Shown: positions 7,646 to 15,430 of the stretch, in pieces | Layout of the letters: each line of letters begins with the position of its first letter | How positions within the stretch are numbered: position 1 is the stretch's first letter | Assembly (NCBI GenBank): GCA_021809755.1 | Contig: JAJZJZ010000008.1 | Location: 1-40,175, forward strand | Reading direction: 5' to 3' | DNA from: Thermoplasmata archaeon | GTDB taxonomy: Archaea; Thermoplasmatota; Thermoplasmata; Thermoplasmatales; Thermoplasmataceae | DNA: 40,175 nucleotides | The notes under the pieces: model-generated | The model's input: the letters and a program-made list of their open reading frames with translations, nothing else | Told to the model about the DNA's origin: nothing | Database searches by the model: none | Translations under genes and position numbers: made by a program

Positions 7646-8992
7646 ATGGTTTATGAATTCAAGCTTCCTGATATTGGAGAAGGAGTTAGTGAAGGGGAAA
7701 TCGTAAAGTGGCATGTAAAGGAAGGAGATGTCCTAAAGAAAGATCAGGAAATGGTCGAGGTCATGACCGATAAAGTCACGGTAAACATACCTTCACCAAC
7801 CGAAGGTAAGGTATTGAAAATTATTTATAAGGACGGAGAGATTGTACAAGTAGGGAAAACAATAATTGAAATCGACGGGGAAGGCCCTCTTGTACAGGAG
7901 GTAAAGGCAGAAACAGCATCCCCGGAAACAGAAATAAAAGAGGAAGATGATATGGTCGAAAATGAGAATAATTCAGCGGATCAGGATGGAGAGAGAAAAG
8001 TTGTAGCTTCGCCGACTATCAGGAGAATAGCCAGAGAGAGAAATATTGATCTTGATAATGTTGTGCCGACGGGGCCGAATGGCAGGGTAACCTTAGAAGA
8101 CCTTGACAAAGCAGAGGCTGAGCAAAAGAAGAAAGAGGAGGAGAAAGCACAGGCAGCAGCTGCTCCCACACCTCAGGCCGCAACTCCAGAGCCACAGGCT
8201 TCCCATGTTGAAGAATCAAAGGCACCGGCTCCAGCACCAACCGAACATATAGTCCATAGGGTATCTGAAGAGAGCCCGTCACCCAAGGTAGAGGTACAAA
8301 CTATCAAACCGTTGGCGGAAGATCAGATTATTGAGCTTAAGGGGCTTCGCAGAATCATATTTGAGAAGATGACAAAATCAAAAAGCATCATTCCGCATTT
8401 CACAGTTGGCGAGGAAGTGGATCTCACAGAACTTAGTGCCATAATAAGCAATCTTAAGGAAAAGGAAATAAAGATTTCCTATACTCCGTTCTTCATAAAG
8501 GCAGTTACAGTTGCTTTGAGAGAATTCCCAAAACTGAATTCCATTTATGACGACGCAAATAAAAGATATGTTATGAAGAGCTCTTACAATATTGGAACTG
8601 CCATTGATACTCCCGATGGTTTGACCGTAGGCGTTTTGAAATCAGCAGACAGGAAATCCGTTGAACAGATTGCAAAGGAGATATCGGAAATAGCTAAGAG
8701 AGCAAGGGAGAACAAGATGACACTCTCAGATGTTCAGGATTCAACCTTTACAGTTTCAAATGTGGGTAGCATAGGTGGGTTGTTCTCAACTCCAATAATT
8801 AACTATCCGGAAGTTGCAATCCTTGGTGTCCACAGAGTGGTCAAGAGATTGAATATTGACGGTGAGGAGAGGGATATGATGTATATCACACTCTCATGCG
8901 ATCATAGATTAATAGACGGAGCAGACGCAGCGAGATTTATAATGAGATTGAAGGGGTTCCTTGAGGATCCAACTTCTTTTCTTATTAAATAG
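7646..8992 (+). CDS. 2-oxoacid dehydrogenase E2, dihydrolipoyl acyltransferase
   Basis: The E2 core transfers the acyl group from E1 to CoA. Domains in order are one lipoyl domain (residues 1-80, lipoyl-lysine in the MTDKVTV turn at Lys43), a peripheral-subunit-binding domain (about 112-150, SPTIRRIARERNID and GPNGRVTLEDL), Ala/Pro/Glu-rich linkers (about 155-215), and the catalytic domain (about 225-448) with the HXXXD active site in SCDHRLIDGAD (His420). The single lipoyl domain and 448-aa length match archaeal and Gram-positive branched-chain or pyruvate E2 proteins. It sits 2 nt after E1beta and 15 nt before E3. Its lipoyl lysine is the presumed target of LipA and LipB in the same operon. 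Confidence 0.95.
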   Translation: MVYEFKLPDIGEGVSEGEIVKWHVKEGDVLKKDQEMVEVMTDKVTVNIPSPTEGKVLKIIYKDGEIVQVGKTIIEIDGEGPLVQEVKAETASPETEIKEEDDMVENENNSADQDGERKVVASPTIRRIARERNIDLDNVVPTGPNGRVTLEDLDKAEAEQKKKEEEKAQAAAAPTPQAATPEPQASHVEESKAPAPAPTEHIVHRVSEESPSPKVEVQTIKPLAEDQIIELKGLRRIIFEKMTKSKSIIPHFTVGEEVDLTELSAIISNLKEKEIKISYTPFFIKAVTVALREFPKLNSIYDDANKRYVMKSSYNIGTAIDTPDGLTVGVLKSADRKSVEQIAKEISEIAKRARENKMTLSDVQDSTFTVSNVGSIGGLFSTPIINYPEVAILGVHRVVKRLNIDGEERDMMYITLSCDHRLIDGADAARFIMRLKGFLEDPTSFLIK

Positions 8993-9007
8993 AGAGGAAA
9001 TGCATAA

Positions 9008-10327
9008 ATGAAATATGACGCAATAGTAATAGGAGCCGGACCAGGAGGATATGCAACTGCTATCAGGCTTGGACAGAAAGGAAAAGCTGTCTTGATGATT
9101 GAGAAAGATAAGGTTGGCGGAGAATGCCTTAATTACGGATGCATTCCTTCCAAATCACTCATTGAACTTGCAAGCAGTGTGAACTTTCTCAAGACTATGC
9201 CTGGTGTGCGATTGAATTATAATATTGATATGGCTGCCTGGCAAAACTGGAAATGGTCAATGATTAACAGGCTAACTTCAGGGATTGAGACCTTATGCAT
9301 TGCATACAAGATTAGAATAGTTAAGGGCAACGCAATGATTCTGGACAAAAATCACGTTCAGGTAGGTGTGGAAACATACCAGTGTGATCATCTTGTAATA
9401 GCAACAGGTTCTTCACCTGTTAAACTGGACAAATTCAACGATGTTCTTTACAACAAAGAAATCCTTGATGTTAAAGCAATTCCGAAAGAACTTATTGTCA
9501 TAGGCGGAGGATATATTGGTATAGAATTGGGAACAGCTTTTGCTAAGCTGGGTTCAATGGTTACAATCATAGAAGTGCTACCAAATATTTTGAATGGAGT
9601 GGATCCGGAGCTCATTAAGCCTGTGGATCGCAGATTAAAGGATCTTGGAATTAGAGTAATGACCTCAGCAAAGGTTGCCGGTGTTGACAAGAGAGATCGT
9701 TACTATGTAAAGATGGAATCAGGTGCAAATCTCACAGCCGATCTCGTTCTTTTAACTGCAGGGAGAAAGCCAAATATTGAAGGTTTTGGTCTTGAAACAT
9801 TGAAACTTGAAATGGAAAATGGCTTCATAAAAACTGACAAACGAAAGATGACCAGCGAGACAAATGTATGGGCTGTAGGAGATGTTTCAGGAATGCCAAT
9901 GCTGGCACATAAGGCATTCTATGAGGGCGGTATTGTTGCAAATAATATATCTGGAATCAACAGTCAGGTAGACTACTATGCAATGCCCTATGTTATATAT
10001 TCAGATCCTGAAGTAGCTTATACAGGTAAAAAATCAGAAAATGCAACTAAATTCCCCATTGCAGCAAATGGAAGAGCTCAGGGAATGAACTCAAGCCTTG
10101 GTCATACATCTATTTATTACGACAAGGATGGTACAGTTGTAGGAGCAGGGTTTGCTGCACCACATGCATCCGAATTAATAAGCGAGATTTCACTGGCCAT
10201 TGAATCCGGGCTTACTGTAGAAGATCTTGGATCTACTATTCATCCGCACCCAACCATATCCGAAGCAGTAAAGGAGTCTGCAGAGATAGCCTATGATAAA
10301 CCACTCCACTTCAAACCTAACCGCTGA
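9008..10327 (+). CDS. lpdA: Dihydrolipoamide dehydrogenase (E3)
   Basis: This FAD enzyme reoxidises dihydrolipoyl groups with NAD+. It shows the N-terminal GAGPGGY dinucleotide motif, the redox disulfide Cys40/Cys45 in GGECLNYGCIPSK, a second GGGYIGIELG NAD motif, an AVGD FAD motif, and the C-terminal HPHPTISE with the catalytic His-Glu pair. At 439 aa it is shorter than most E3 proteins (about 460-475). The interface domain has lost part of the helix after AYTG, where only a few residues separate it from FPIAANGRA. The essential residues remain, so it should be active. Confidence 0.94.
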   Translation: MKYDAIVIGAGPGGYATAIRLGQKGKAVLMIEKDKVGGECLNYGCIPSKSLIELASSVNFLKTMPGVRLNYNIDMAAWQNWKWSMINRLTSGIETLCIAYKIRIVKGNAMILDKNHVQVGVETYQCDHLVIATGSSPVKLDKFNDVLYNKEILDVKAIPKELIVIGGGYIGIELGTAFAKLGSMVTIIEVLPNILNGVDPELIKPVDRRLKDLGIRVMTSAKVAGVDKRDRYYVKMESGANLTADLVLLTAGRKPNIEGFGLETLKLEMENGFIKTDKRKMTSETNVWAVGDVSGMPMLAHKAFYEGGIVANNISGINSQVDYYAMPYVIYSDPEVAYTGKKSENATKFPIAANGRAQGMNSSLGHTSIYYDKDGTVVGAGFAAPHASELISEISLAIESGLTVEDLGSTIHPHPTISEAVKESAEIAYDKPLHFKPNR

Positions 10328-10967
10328 TCTTGGGATCATCGGGTTTGAAGAGTCCCTGGAAATTCAACACCGATTGAGGGAATTAAGGGAGCAGGATCTC
10401 ATAGGAGATATTATTTTATTTCTTGAACATCCATCAGTATACACCGTGGGTCGACATCCGGACCCAAAAAACTTCCCCTTTATAGATGTTATAAGAACAG
10501 AAAGGGGTGGTGATGTTACATATCATGGCCCGGGACAACTTGTCATATACCCGATCATGAAAATTGGCACCCCTGAGAAGGTGGACGTGAGAAAGTATGT
10601 GAACATGATTCAAGAAATAATTATAAAATCAATTGAATCGCTTGGATTTCATTGTCATCTTGGAGATGAGCCTGGCATCTGGGTTTACGATTCGCCGGAT
10701 GGAGATAGAAAGGTAGCTTCCCTGGGAATGGCCATTGTAAGAGGGGTTGCCTTTCATGGGATATCGATAAATTTAACTGCAGAAGTTTTGGAAGGATTTT
10801 CAAGAATCAATCCATGTGGAATGGATCCTCATGTTATGGGATTTCTTGGCATAAGCAGAGATAAGATGATTAATGCCGTGTTAAAAAATTTCTTAGGAGA
10901 TAGTAAATTTGAAAAAAGTTTATCAAGAGAACAATTCTTCAAATTCTATGAGACCGTTAAAAGTTAG
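10293..10967 (+). CDS. lipB: Octanoyl-[acyl-carrier protein]:protein octanoyltransferase
   Basis: LipB attaches octanoate to the lipoyl lysine, which LipA then converts to lipoate. Diagnostic motifs are TERGGDVTYHGPGQLVIYP, the catalytic lysine in RKVASLGMAIVRG (Lys140), FHGISINL, and the catalytic cysteine in INPCGM (Cys175). The 224-aa length is normal. The only plausible start is ATG 10293, since no in-frame start codon occurs before the conserved core, so the gene overlaps lpdA by 35 nt, the largest overlap in this operon. Alternative: a lipoate ligase; this is disfavoured by the Lys/Cys pair and the LipB-specific HGPGQ motif. Confidence 0.92.
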   Translation: MINHSTSNLTADLGIIGFEESLEIQHRLRELREQDLIGDIILFLEHPSVYTVGRHPDPKNFPFIDVIRTERGGDVTYHGPGQLVIYPIMKIGTPEKVDVRKYVNMIQEIIIKSIESLGFHCHLGDEPGIWVYDSPDGDRKVASLGMAIVRGVAFHGISINLTAEVLEGFSRINPCGMDPHVMGFLGISRDKMINAVLKNFLGDSKFEKSLSREQFFKFYETVKS

Positions 10968-10993
10968 TGAATAAATTTTTGAGTGAGTTATGT

Positions 10994-11425
10994 TCAATTG
11001 AGCCTTCCCAGTTTTAGAACAGCTCTTTGGAATTCCAAGAGTTTTTCTTCTTCCCTGTCTGGAGTTGAGATTATTCTTCCTTCCGTTATTTCCAACTGAG
11101 TCTCCTTTTCCTCTCTTATTCCTTTATGTAAACCCATTACTGTAAAGACAACAGATGCAGCTTCCTTCAGGTCTGATTCAGATGGAATTGAATCGTATAT
11201 TCCTTCCTCTTCCCCCATCTTCTTTGCATAATATTCATATTTAACTGAATATTTTTTATCATCCAGTTTATATTCAACAGAGTTAGAAGATTTTGAAGCG
11301 TTGTGCACAAGTATTCCCAGGACCTCTCCTGAAAGCAATCTTACTTCAGGCACGGGGATTTTATCTCTCATTGGGTCCTTACCATCTTTCTCTTTGTTGT
11401 CAGTCATATTGCACCCATACTTCAA
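10994..11425 (-). CDS. Hypothetical 143-aa protein
   Basis: A soluble, acidic alpha/beta protein without recognised motifs. The N-terminal 20 residues are Lys/Asp-rich and probably disordered, followed by a beta-rich region (VRLLSGEVLGILVHN and later YSVKYEYYAKKM) and a helical C-terminus. The start may be ATG 11425 or ATG 11407; a weak TATA-like run (about 11434-11445) would fit initiation near 11414 and so slightly favours 11407. It converges on lipB (26-bp gap) and is divergent from the zinc-ribbon gene at 11495. Function unknown. Confidence 0.6.
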   Translation of the reverse strand: MKYGCNMTDNKEKDGKDPMRDKIPVPEVRLLSGEVLGILVHNASKSSNSVEYKLDDKKYSVKYEYYAKKMGEEEGIYDSIPSESDLKEAASVVFTVMGLHKGIREEKETQLEITEGRIISTPDREEEKLLEFQRAVLKLGRLN

Positions 11426-11466
11426 TGCATCAGACTTAAAAAAACTACCCCTGAGAAATGAACATC

Positions 11467-11474
11467 TTTATAAT
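11467..11474 (+). promoter_or_regulatory. TATA element of the zinc-ribbon / methyltransferase operon
   Basis: TTTATAAT is centred about 25 bp before ATG 11495, consistent with a leaderless transcript covering the two overlapping genes that follow. Confidence 0.5.
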
Positions 11475-11494
11475 GTAAACTGCAATTTTATTCA

Positions 11495-12169
11495 ATGGCA
11501 AATAAGATCTGTCCTTCCTGTGGTTATCCAAATACAAAAAGGGCAAAGAAGTGCTTAAGTTGCGGTTACGACTTTGAAACCGGTTCAACCCCCGGGGGAA
11601 CCCTGCAAGGAAGTTCAACAAGTGGACAGTTATCTTCACCCGCAAATGCTGCAGTTCAGAAACGTCCAAACGATGCACCGGTAAGGGGGGATGCCTTCAC
11701 TGGTGAGGTTCCAGTGGCAGAATTCGGTTCCAGATTATGGCCAAGTCTTGTGGGAATGATTGCAATTCTTCTGGTTGTAATGGGTTACCCGATTTATATT
11801 ACCGTAACAACTGGAAATTACTCATACTTAACTGGTTATCTACCTTACCTTCTGATTTACATAGTGCTTATTGGTATCTCCTTAGGAAGAAGAGCCAGTT
11901 CAGGAAGATTGTTCATTTATGAAAACGGTTTTAGAACCAAAAAAGGTGCTCTTGACCTTTCCTTTGATTACTCAGATATAGAAGGAATGAATCCCATAAC
12001 TGGATCAAGGGGAACCCAGGTCCTTGTCATAAAATTGAAAGATGGAAGAAGGATGAGTTTCCCAAACTACAGATTACGTTCAAAGAACATGACTCTGGAA
12101 TCATGGTTCAGCAGTAAGATTCCCCCAGCACAAACCAATGATTCATCAACCGGGTCTTCGCCACAATGA
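11495..12169 (+). CDS. Zinc-ribbon membrane protein with PH-like C-terminal domain
   Basis: The protein begins with a zinc ribbon (Cys6/9 and Cys20/23, CPSC...CLSC). A Ser/Thr/Gly-rich linker (about 28-70) is followed by two hydrophobic helices (about 82-102 and 108-128), and then a beta-rich domain (about 135-212: FIYENGF, DYSDIEGM, VLVIKLKDGRR) that resembles the PH-like/bPH domains found after helix pairs. It would be membrane-anchored with the ribbon and PH-like domain in the cytoplasm. It is translationally coupled (ATGA overlap) to a DNA methyltransferase, an unusual pairing. Its role is unknown; envelope sensing or a defence accessory role are both only guesses. Confidence 0.7.
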   Translation: MANKICPSCGYPNTKRAKKCLSCGYDFETGSTPGGTLQGSSTSGQLSSPANAAVQKRPNDAPVRGDAFTGEVPVAEFGSRLWPSLVGMIAILLVVMGYPIYITVTTGNYSYLTGYLPYLLIYIVLIGISLGRRASSGRLFIYENGFRTKKGALDLSFDYSDIEGMNPITGSRGTQVLVIKLKDGRRMSFPNYRLRSKNMTLESWFSSKIPPAQTNDSSTGSSPQ

Positions 12170-13194
12170 ATAAAGAGAAAATTGAGGAGGGCAATTTAGA
12201 GCAAATTATTAGAGAGATCGCAGCTCTTCAAACTCTTGAAGAAATAAAGGAAGAGCTTGCAAAGAATACCAAATTTTTTGCGAACAACGGATACTTTGTG
12301 GAAAAAATCCTTCAAAGCAAAGGCGTGGAAAGAGCAAAATATTATCTTGACAGGCTATTAGATAGTTTAACGGAAATAAAGACAAATGGCGTGAATGATA
12401 TAAATCTGAATCGCTGGACGGATTACCATGATATCCTCACAGACAGCCTGTGGAACTTTGAGAAGAGAGACCGTAGCGGAAATCACTTAGGTTGGTATTG
12501 GGGAAACTTTGTGCCACAAATACCCAGACAGCTCATATTGAGATATACCAAAAAAAATGATTGGGTTCTTGATCCGTTTATGGGAAGCGGCACAACATTA
12601 ATTGAATGTAAGATGCAGGGTAGAAATGCTCTGGGAATCGAACTTAATCGGGATATTGTGACAAAAGCAAAAGAAAGGATTGAATCCCAAAAATCCAGCG
12701 AAAATGTTCAGGTTTTGATAGAATGTGCGGACAGCACCTCGTCTGATTTCTCTAAATTAATTGATCAAACTAATTTTCCGGGGTTTCAACTGGCAATTCT
12801 TCATCCGCCTTATCATGATATCATACGTTTTTCAGACAATAAAGCGGACCTTTCCAATGCATTAGACACTGAAAGTTTTATTTCCTCCCTGAAGAAAGTT
12901 ATCACGAACTCAAAAAAGGTTCTGCGGCCTAATGGAATCATGGCCATTGTAATTGGTGATAAATACTCAGATTCAAAACTTGAACCCCTTGGCTTTCTGG
13001 TGATGAATGCAGCAGTTGAAGATGGACTGATTCTAAAGAGTATCGTGGTAAAGAATTATGATAACACAAAAGGCAAGAGAAATCAGGAGAATTTATGGAG
13101 ATATCGTGCACTTGTGGGAGGATTCTACATCTTCAAGCATGAATACATATTTATCTTTCAGAACAGTTTAGAAAGAAAAATTAAGAAGAAATAA
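12166..13194 (+). CDS. DNA methyltransferase (N4/N6 amino-MTase, permuted motif order)
   Basis: A SAM-dependent amino-methyltransferase of the N6_N4_Mtase type. The SAM-binding motif DPFMGSGTTLIE lies at residues 136-147 with the following GRNALGIELN, and the catalytic motif IV is HPPY at 213-216 instead of DPPY/SPPY. Here the SAM motif precedes motif IV, the reverse of the usual beta-class order in this family. The preceding GNFVPQIPRQLI segment (residues 113-124) is the target-proximal motif normally just before the FxGxG. About 100 N-terminal helical residues are not recognised. Base and sequence specificity cannot be told; an RNA target is also possible. It overlaps the zinc-ribbon gene by 4 nt. 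Confidence 0.8.
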   Translation: MNKEKIEEGNLEQIIREIAALQTLEEIKEELAKNTKFFANNGYFVEKILQSKGVERAKYYLDRLLDSLTEIKTNGVNDINLNRWTDYHDILTDSLWNFEKRDRSGNHLGWYWGNFVPQIPRQLILRYTKKNDWVLDPFMGSGTTLIECKMQGRNALGIELNRDIVTKAKERIESQKSSENVQVLIECADSTSSDFSKLIDQTNFPGFQLAILHPPYHDIIRFSDNKADLSNALDTESFISSLKKVITNSKKVLRPNGIMAIVIGDKYSDSKLEPLGFLVMNAAVEDGLILKSIVVKNYDNTKGKRNQENLWRYRALVGGFYIFKHEYIFIFQNSLERKIKKK

Positions 13195-13213
13195 GTGGCT
13201 TTCCTTCAAAATC

Positions 13214-13222
13214 CTTTAATTG
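13214..13222 (+). promoter_or_regulatory. TATA-like element of the Dam-type methyltransferase gene
   Basis: CTTTAATTG is centred about 25 bp before GTG 13242, supporting that GTG over the in-frame ATG at 13254. Confidence 0.4.
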
Positions 13223-13241
13223 CTTTTTATCATGTCTCTTT

Positions 13242-14057
13242 GTGTTATCACCAATGCTGAAGTGGGCAGGAGGCAAGAGAAGCTTGCTTCCTTCCATAAT
13301 GGATAAAATTCCAGATAATTTCAATAAATACATGGAGCCATTTGTTGGAGGGGGTGCTATGTTCTTTGAACTAAGGAATAGAGGTCTTATTACCAGCGCA
13401 ATCCTTTCCGATCTTAATTTAGACCTTATTTCCTTGTATACCATAATAAGAGATAGACCAGGAGAGCTCATAGAGTCAATTGAAAATATAGATTATAAAA
13501 ACAACAAAGAAGATTTCAATGCTGCAAGAGATGAGTTTAACTCTGACCCAACACCTGTGAGAAAAGCAGCATTGATGATGTATCTTAACCGTCACTGCTT
13601 CAATGGCCTTTACAGGGTAAATTTGTCTGGTAAATTCAATGTTCCTTTTGGGAGATACAATAATCCCAATATTCCAAGCAATGACCAGATAATGGAGGTG
13701 TCTGGAGCGCTTAAGGGTGTTGAATTGAGATACAGTGATTTTGAGACCGTAATGAGAGAGGCTAAAAAAGGAGATTTTATATACCTGGATCCACCATATC
13801 AGCCAATTTCGGAAACGTCTCATTTTACGTCCTATAGTTCAGGAGGGTTCGGCGACAAAGAACAGAGAAGACTGGCAAAAACATTCAGGGATGCTGCTAA
13901 AGCAGGGGTATTCTTAATGCTTAGCAATTCTAATTCTCCTTTCATCATGGAACTTTATTCTGATTTTAACATTTCAAATATATTAGCTGCGAGAAATATT
14001 AACTCCAATGGTAAGGGAAGGGGCAAAATAAATGAAGTTTTGATAACTAATTATTGA
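13242..14057 (+). CDS. Dam-type adenine-N6 DNA methyltransferase (D12 class)
   Basis: The protein is an alpha-class (D12/Dam/DpnIIA-like) methyltransferase that transfers a methyl group from SAM to adenine N6. Signatures are the N-terminal LKWAGGKRSLL (motif X), EPFVGGGAMFFEL (motif I), NRHCFNGLYRVN...FNVPFGRY (family-specific target-recognition region) and DPPY at 183-186 (motif IV). Length (271 aa) is normal. GTG 13242 is chosen on TATA spacing; the ATG at 13254 would still retain motif X. Homology to Dam/DpnII suggests GATC or a related site, but this is not proven. A probable endonuclease gene follows 300 bp downstream, suggesting a type II restriction-modification system. Confidence 0.92.
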   Translation: MLSPMLKWAGGKRSLLPSIMDKIPDNFNKYMEPFVGGGAMFFELRNRGLITSAILSDLNLDLISLYTIIRDRPGELIESIENIDYKNNKEDFNAARDEFNSDPTPVRKAALMMYLNRHCFNGLYRVNLSGKFNVPFGRYNNPNIPSNDQIMEVSGALKGVELRYSDFETVMREAKKGDFIYLDPPYQPISETSHFTSYSSGGFGDKEQRRLAKTFRDAAKAGVFLMLSNSNSPFIMELYSDFNISNILAARNINSNGKGRGKINEVLITNY

Positions 14058-14361
14058 GATATAAATATTTTTTAGACCGTAAATTCCAATGTTTGTTGCT
14101 ATATATGGCCTTTTACACTTTATATCTTATACACCTTAATTGAACATAGCAAATATGTTTCCTTTTAATAGAAGTCCAAACTTTTTTCCTCTGAGACGAA
14201 ATTAGTAGCATGGCCTGACGTAGTTGAATATAAAACTAAATTGATCCATCCAACTTACCCTTATATCCGCTTTCCCGTGTAAGTGGATACCTCTCATGCA
14301 GTAATTCCTTATCTTTTTTGTCTGTACAATAATTAATTTTCTAGCTTGTCCTATCTTTAAT
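14058..14361 (+). other. AT-rich intergenic region between methyltransferase and putative endonuclease
   Basis: I see no coding region here on either strand. It is visibly richer in A+T than the flanking genes. It holds an imperfect inverted repeat (14248-14288) and, near 14331-14340, an AATTAATTTT stretch about 26 bp before ATG 14362 that can serve as the promoter of the endonuclease gene. Confidence 0.5.
14248..14288. repeat. Inverted repeat upstream of the putative endonuclease gene
   Basis: The arms ATCCAACTTAC (14248-14258) and GTAAGTGGAT (14279-14288) can form a 10-bp stem with one bulged A and a 20-nt loop. It lies about 75 bp upstream of the endonuclease start. It could be an RNA hairpin or a regulator-binding dyad of the restriction system. 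Confidence 0.4.
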
Positions 14362-14880
14362 ATGGCAAGAAATAATGATATAATAGAGCTGATTAATAAA
14401 ATTTTTCGAGATGAGATATTGACTCGAAAATGTTTTAAGAACACTTGCGCAGATGAATATAAAGAAAGTTGGATAAATAAAGTAAAAGGTGAGCTGGGAG
14501 AAAAGTATAGCAAAGAAGGGATGAGTCGTTATACAACTAATTATTTACAAGAGAAGATGCAGAAGGAATTTGTTGAGAAGAGCATCATTAGTGAAAGGAA
14601 GATTGATGGATCTCAACTTTCCTTTGATATTTGGAATGTTGAAGAGCGAACAGCGTTCGAAATTTGTCTTGGAGCCATTAAAAATGAATTTGAAAAAGAT
14701 GTTCTTAAAGCGTTATTAGATTATGATACAATTAAATTAGTAGTCTTCTTAAGAGAGTATAGAACAGGGAAGGGAAATACCATATATGGAATAAAATGGT
14801 TTGACCATCCCGCTCAAAAGGCAATTATAGAACGTGCAAAAATATTCAAATTGGATATTCAACCGGTTTCATTGATATGA
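14362..14880 (+). CDS. Probable type II restriction endonuclease
   Basis: A 172-aa protein located directly after a Dam-type methyltransferase. The middle resembles a PD-(D/E)XK nuclease core: a hydrophobic strand with an acidic residue (LSFDIW, Asp89), a hairpin, then a strand AFEICLG (Glu100), followed by an amphipathic helix NEFEKDVLKALLD and a core strand KLVVFL. The usual lysine two residues after the glutamate is replaced by Cys102, so a lysine or acid from elsewhere (Lys107, for example) must serve if the enzyme is active. The restriction assignment rests on the gene context and this fold-level pattern, not on a recognised family. ATG 14362 suits the TATA spacing. Base composition is more AT-rich than in the core genes, suggesting transfer. 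Confidence 0.55.
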   Translation: MARNNDIIELINKIFRDEILTRKCFKNTCADEYKESWINKVKGELGEKYSKEGMSRYTTNYLQEKMQKEFVEKSIISERKIDGSQLSFDIWNVEERTAFEICLGAIKNEFEKDVLKALLDYDTIKLVVFLREYRTGKGNTIYGIKWFDHPAQKAIIERAKIFKLDIQPVSLI

Positions 14881-15037
14881 ATTTGCATGTTTTGATAGGA
14901 AAATATATTGTATCGACATCAGAATACGATTTACGAGAATCTATTGGGCTTTAAACACAACCAATATTTCGAAAATTGAAAGAGAAATTGTAAGGGAATA
15001 TTTTCCACCTAAAATGAAAAATTGCTCCATAAAATAA
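14877..15037 (+). pseudogene. Possible frameshifted remnant of a short gene
   Basis: An ATG at 14877 overlaps the stop of the preceding gene (ATGA) and opens 25 codons before a TAA. A second frame takes over at about 14940-14945 and runs to TAA 15035-15037. Joined, the two segments give a natural-looking, helical 54-55 residue sequence (DLRESI | YWALNTTNISKIEREIVREYF). This pattern suggests a single frameshift in a gene once coupled to the endonuclease. No family is recognised, and two chance open stretches are possible. Confidence 0.25.
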
Positions 15038-15218
15038 GCAGTTACAGTTATTGATATAATAATTTGTTGGTTTGTTTTTTAATCTTTATAGATAAGATAA
15101 TGAAAGTTTTCGTTACTTTCATACGGACCTATCTTGACAAAATAGTGACCTTCTTTTATTCTATAGGTTTAAGAAAGTGGTTTCAAAAGAAATGTCAACT
15201 CTGGTTTTATTTATGAGA
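15038..15218. other. Intergenic region with no recognised gene
   Basis: The sequence is AT-rich and without a supportable coding region. It lies between the putative remnant and the 3' end of tRNA-Pro. Several T-rich runs (for example near 15068-15082 and 15155-15165) could terminate transcription from either side. Confidence 0.4.
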
Positions 15219-15291
15219 TGGGGCTGCCCGGATTTGGACCGGAGTCTCAGGCTCCCAAAGCCCGTAGGATACCAAGCTACCCCACAGCCCC
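15219..15291 (-). tRNA. tRNA-Pro (anticodon TGG)
   Basis: Read on the minus strand, a complete cloverleaf can be drawn: acceptor GGGGCTG/CAGCCCC with discriminator A, a D arm containing AGCTTGGT, the anticodon stem CGGGC/GCCTG around loop TTTGGGA (anticodon TGG), and the T arm TCCGG/CCGGG around TCCAAAT. There is no intron and no encoded CCA. Its 3' end faces the methyltransferase/endonuclease cluster, a common position for integrated islands. Confidence 0.95.
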
Positions 15292-15430
15292 ATTTAACGC
15301 CATAGAGTAAGAAGCAATAAAAATTTAACCATTTGTTAGCCATAATTTACCCACGGTTTAGAAATTTCTTTACTCCTTTTACAATTTCTTGGTTTCTATA
15401 ACTCTTTTAATTTGTTTTGCATATGGGTAT

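Noticed and set aside
15219-15291. attL/attR repeats of a tRNA-Pro-integrated element
   Set aside because: I looked for a second copy of the tRNA 3' end in the methyltransferase region and saw none; no integrase gene is present.
15389-15430. Longer MFS transporter starting at TTG
   Set aside because: The extension overlaps the presumed TATA element and adds an atypical N-terminus; ATG 15431 fits promoter spacing.
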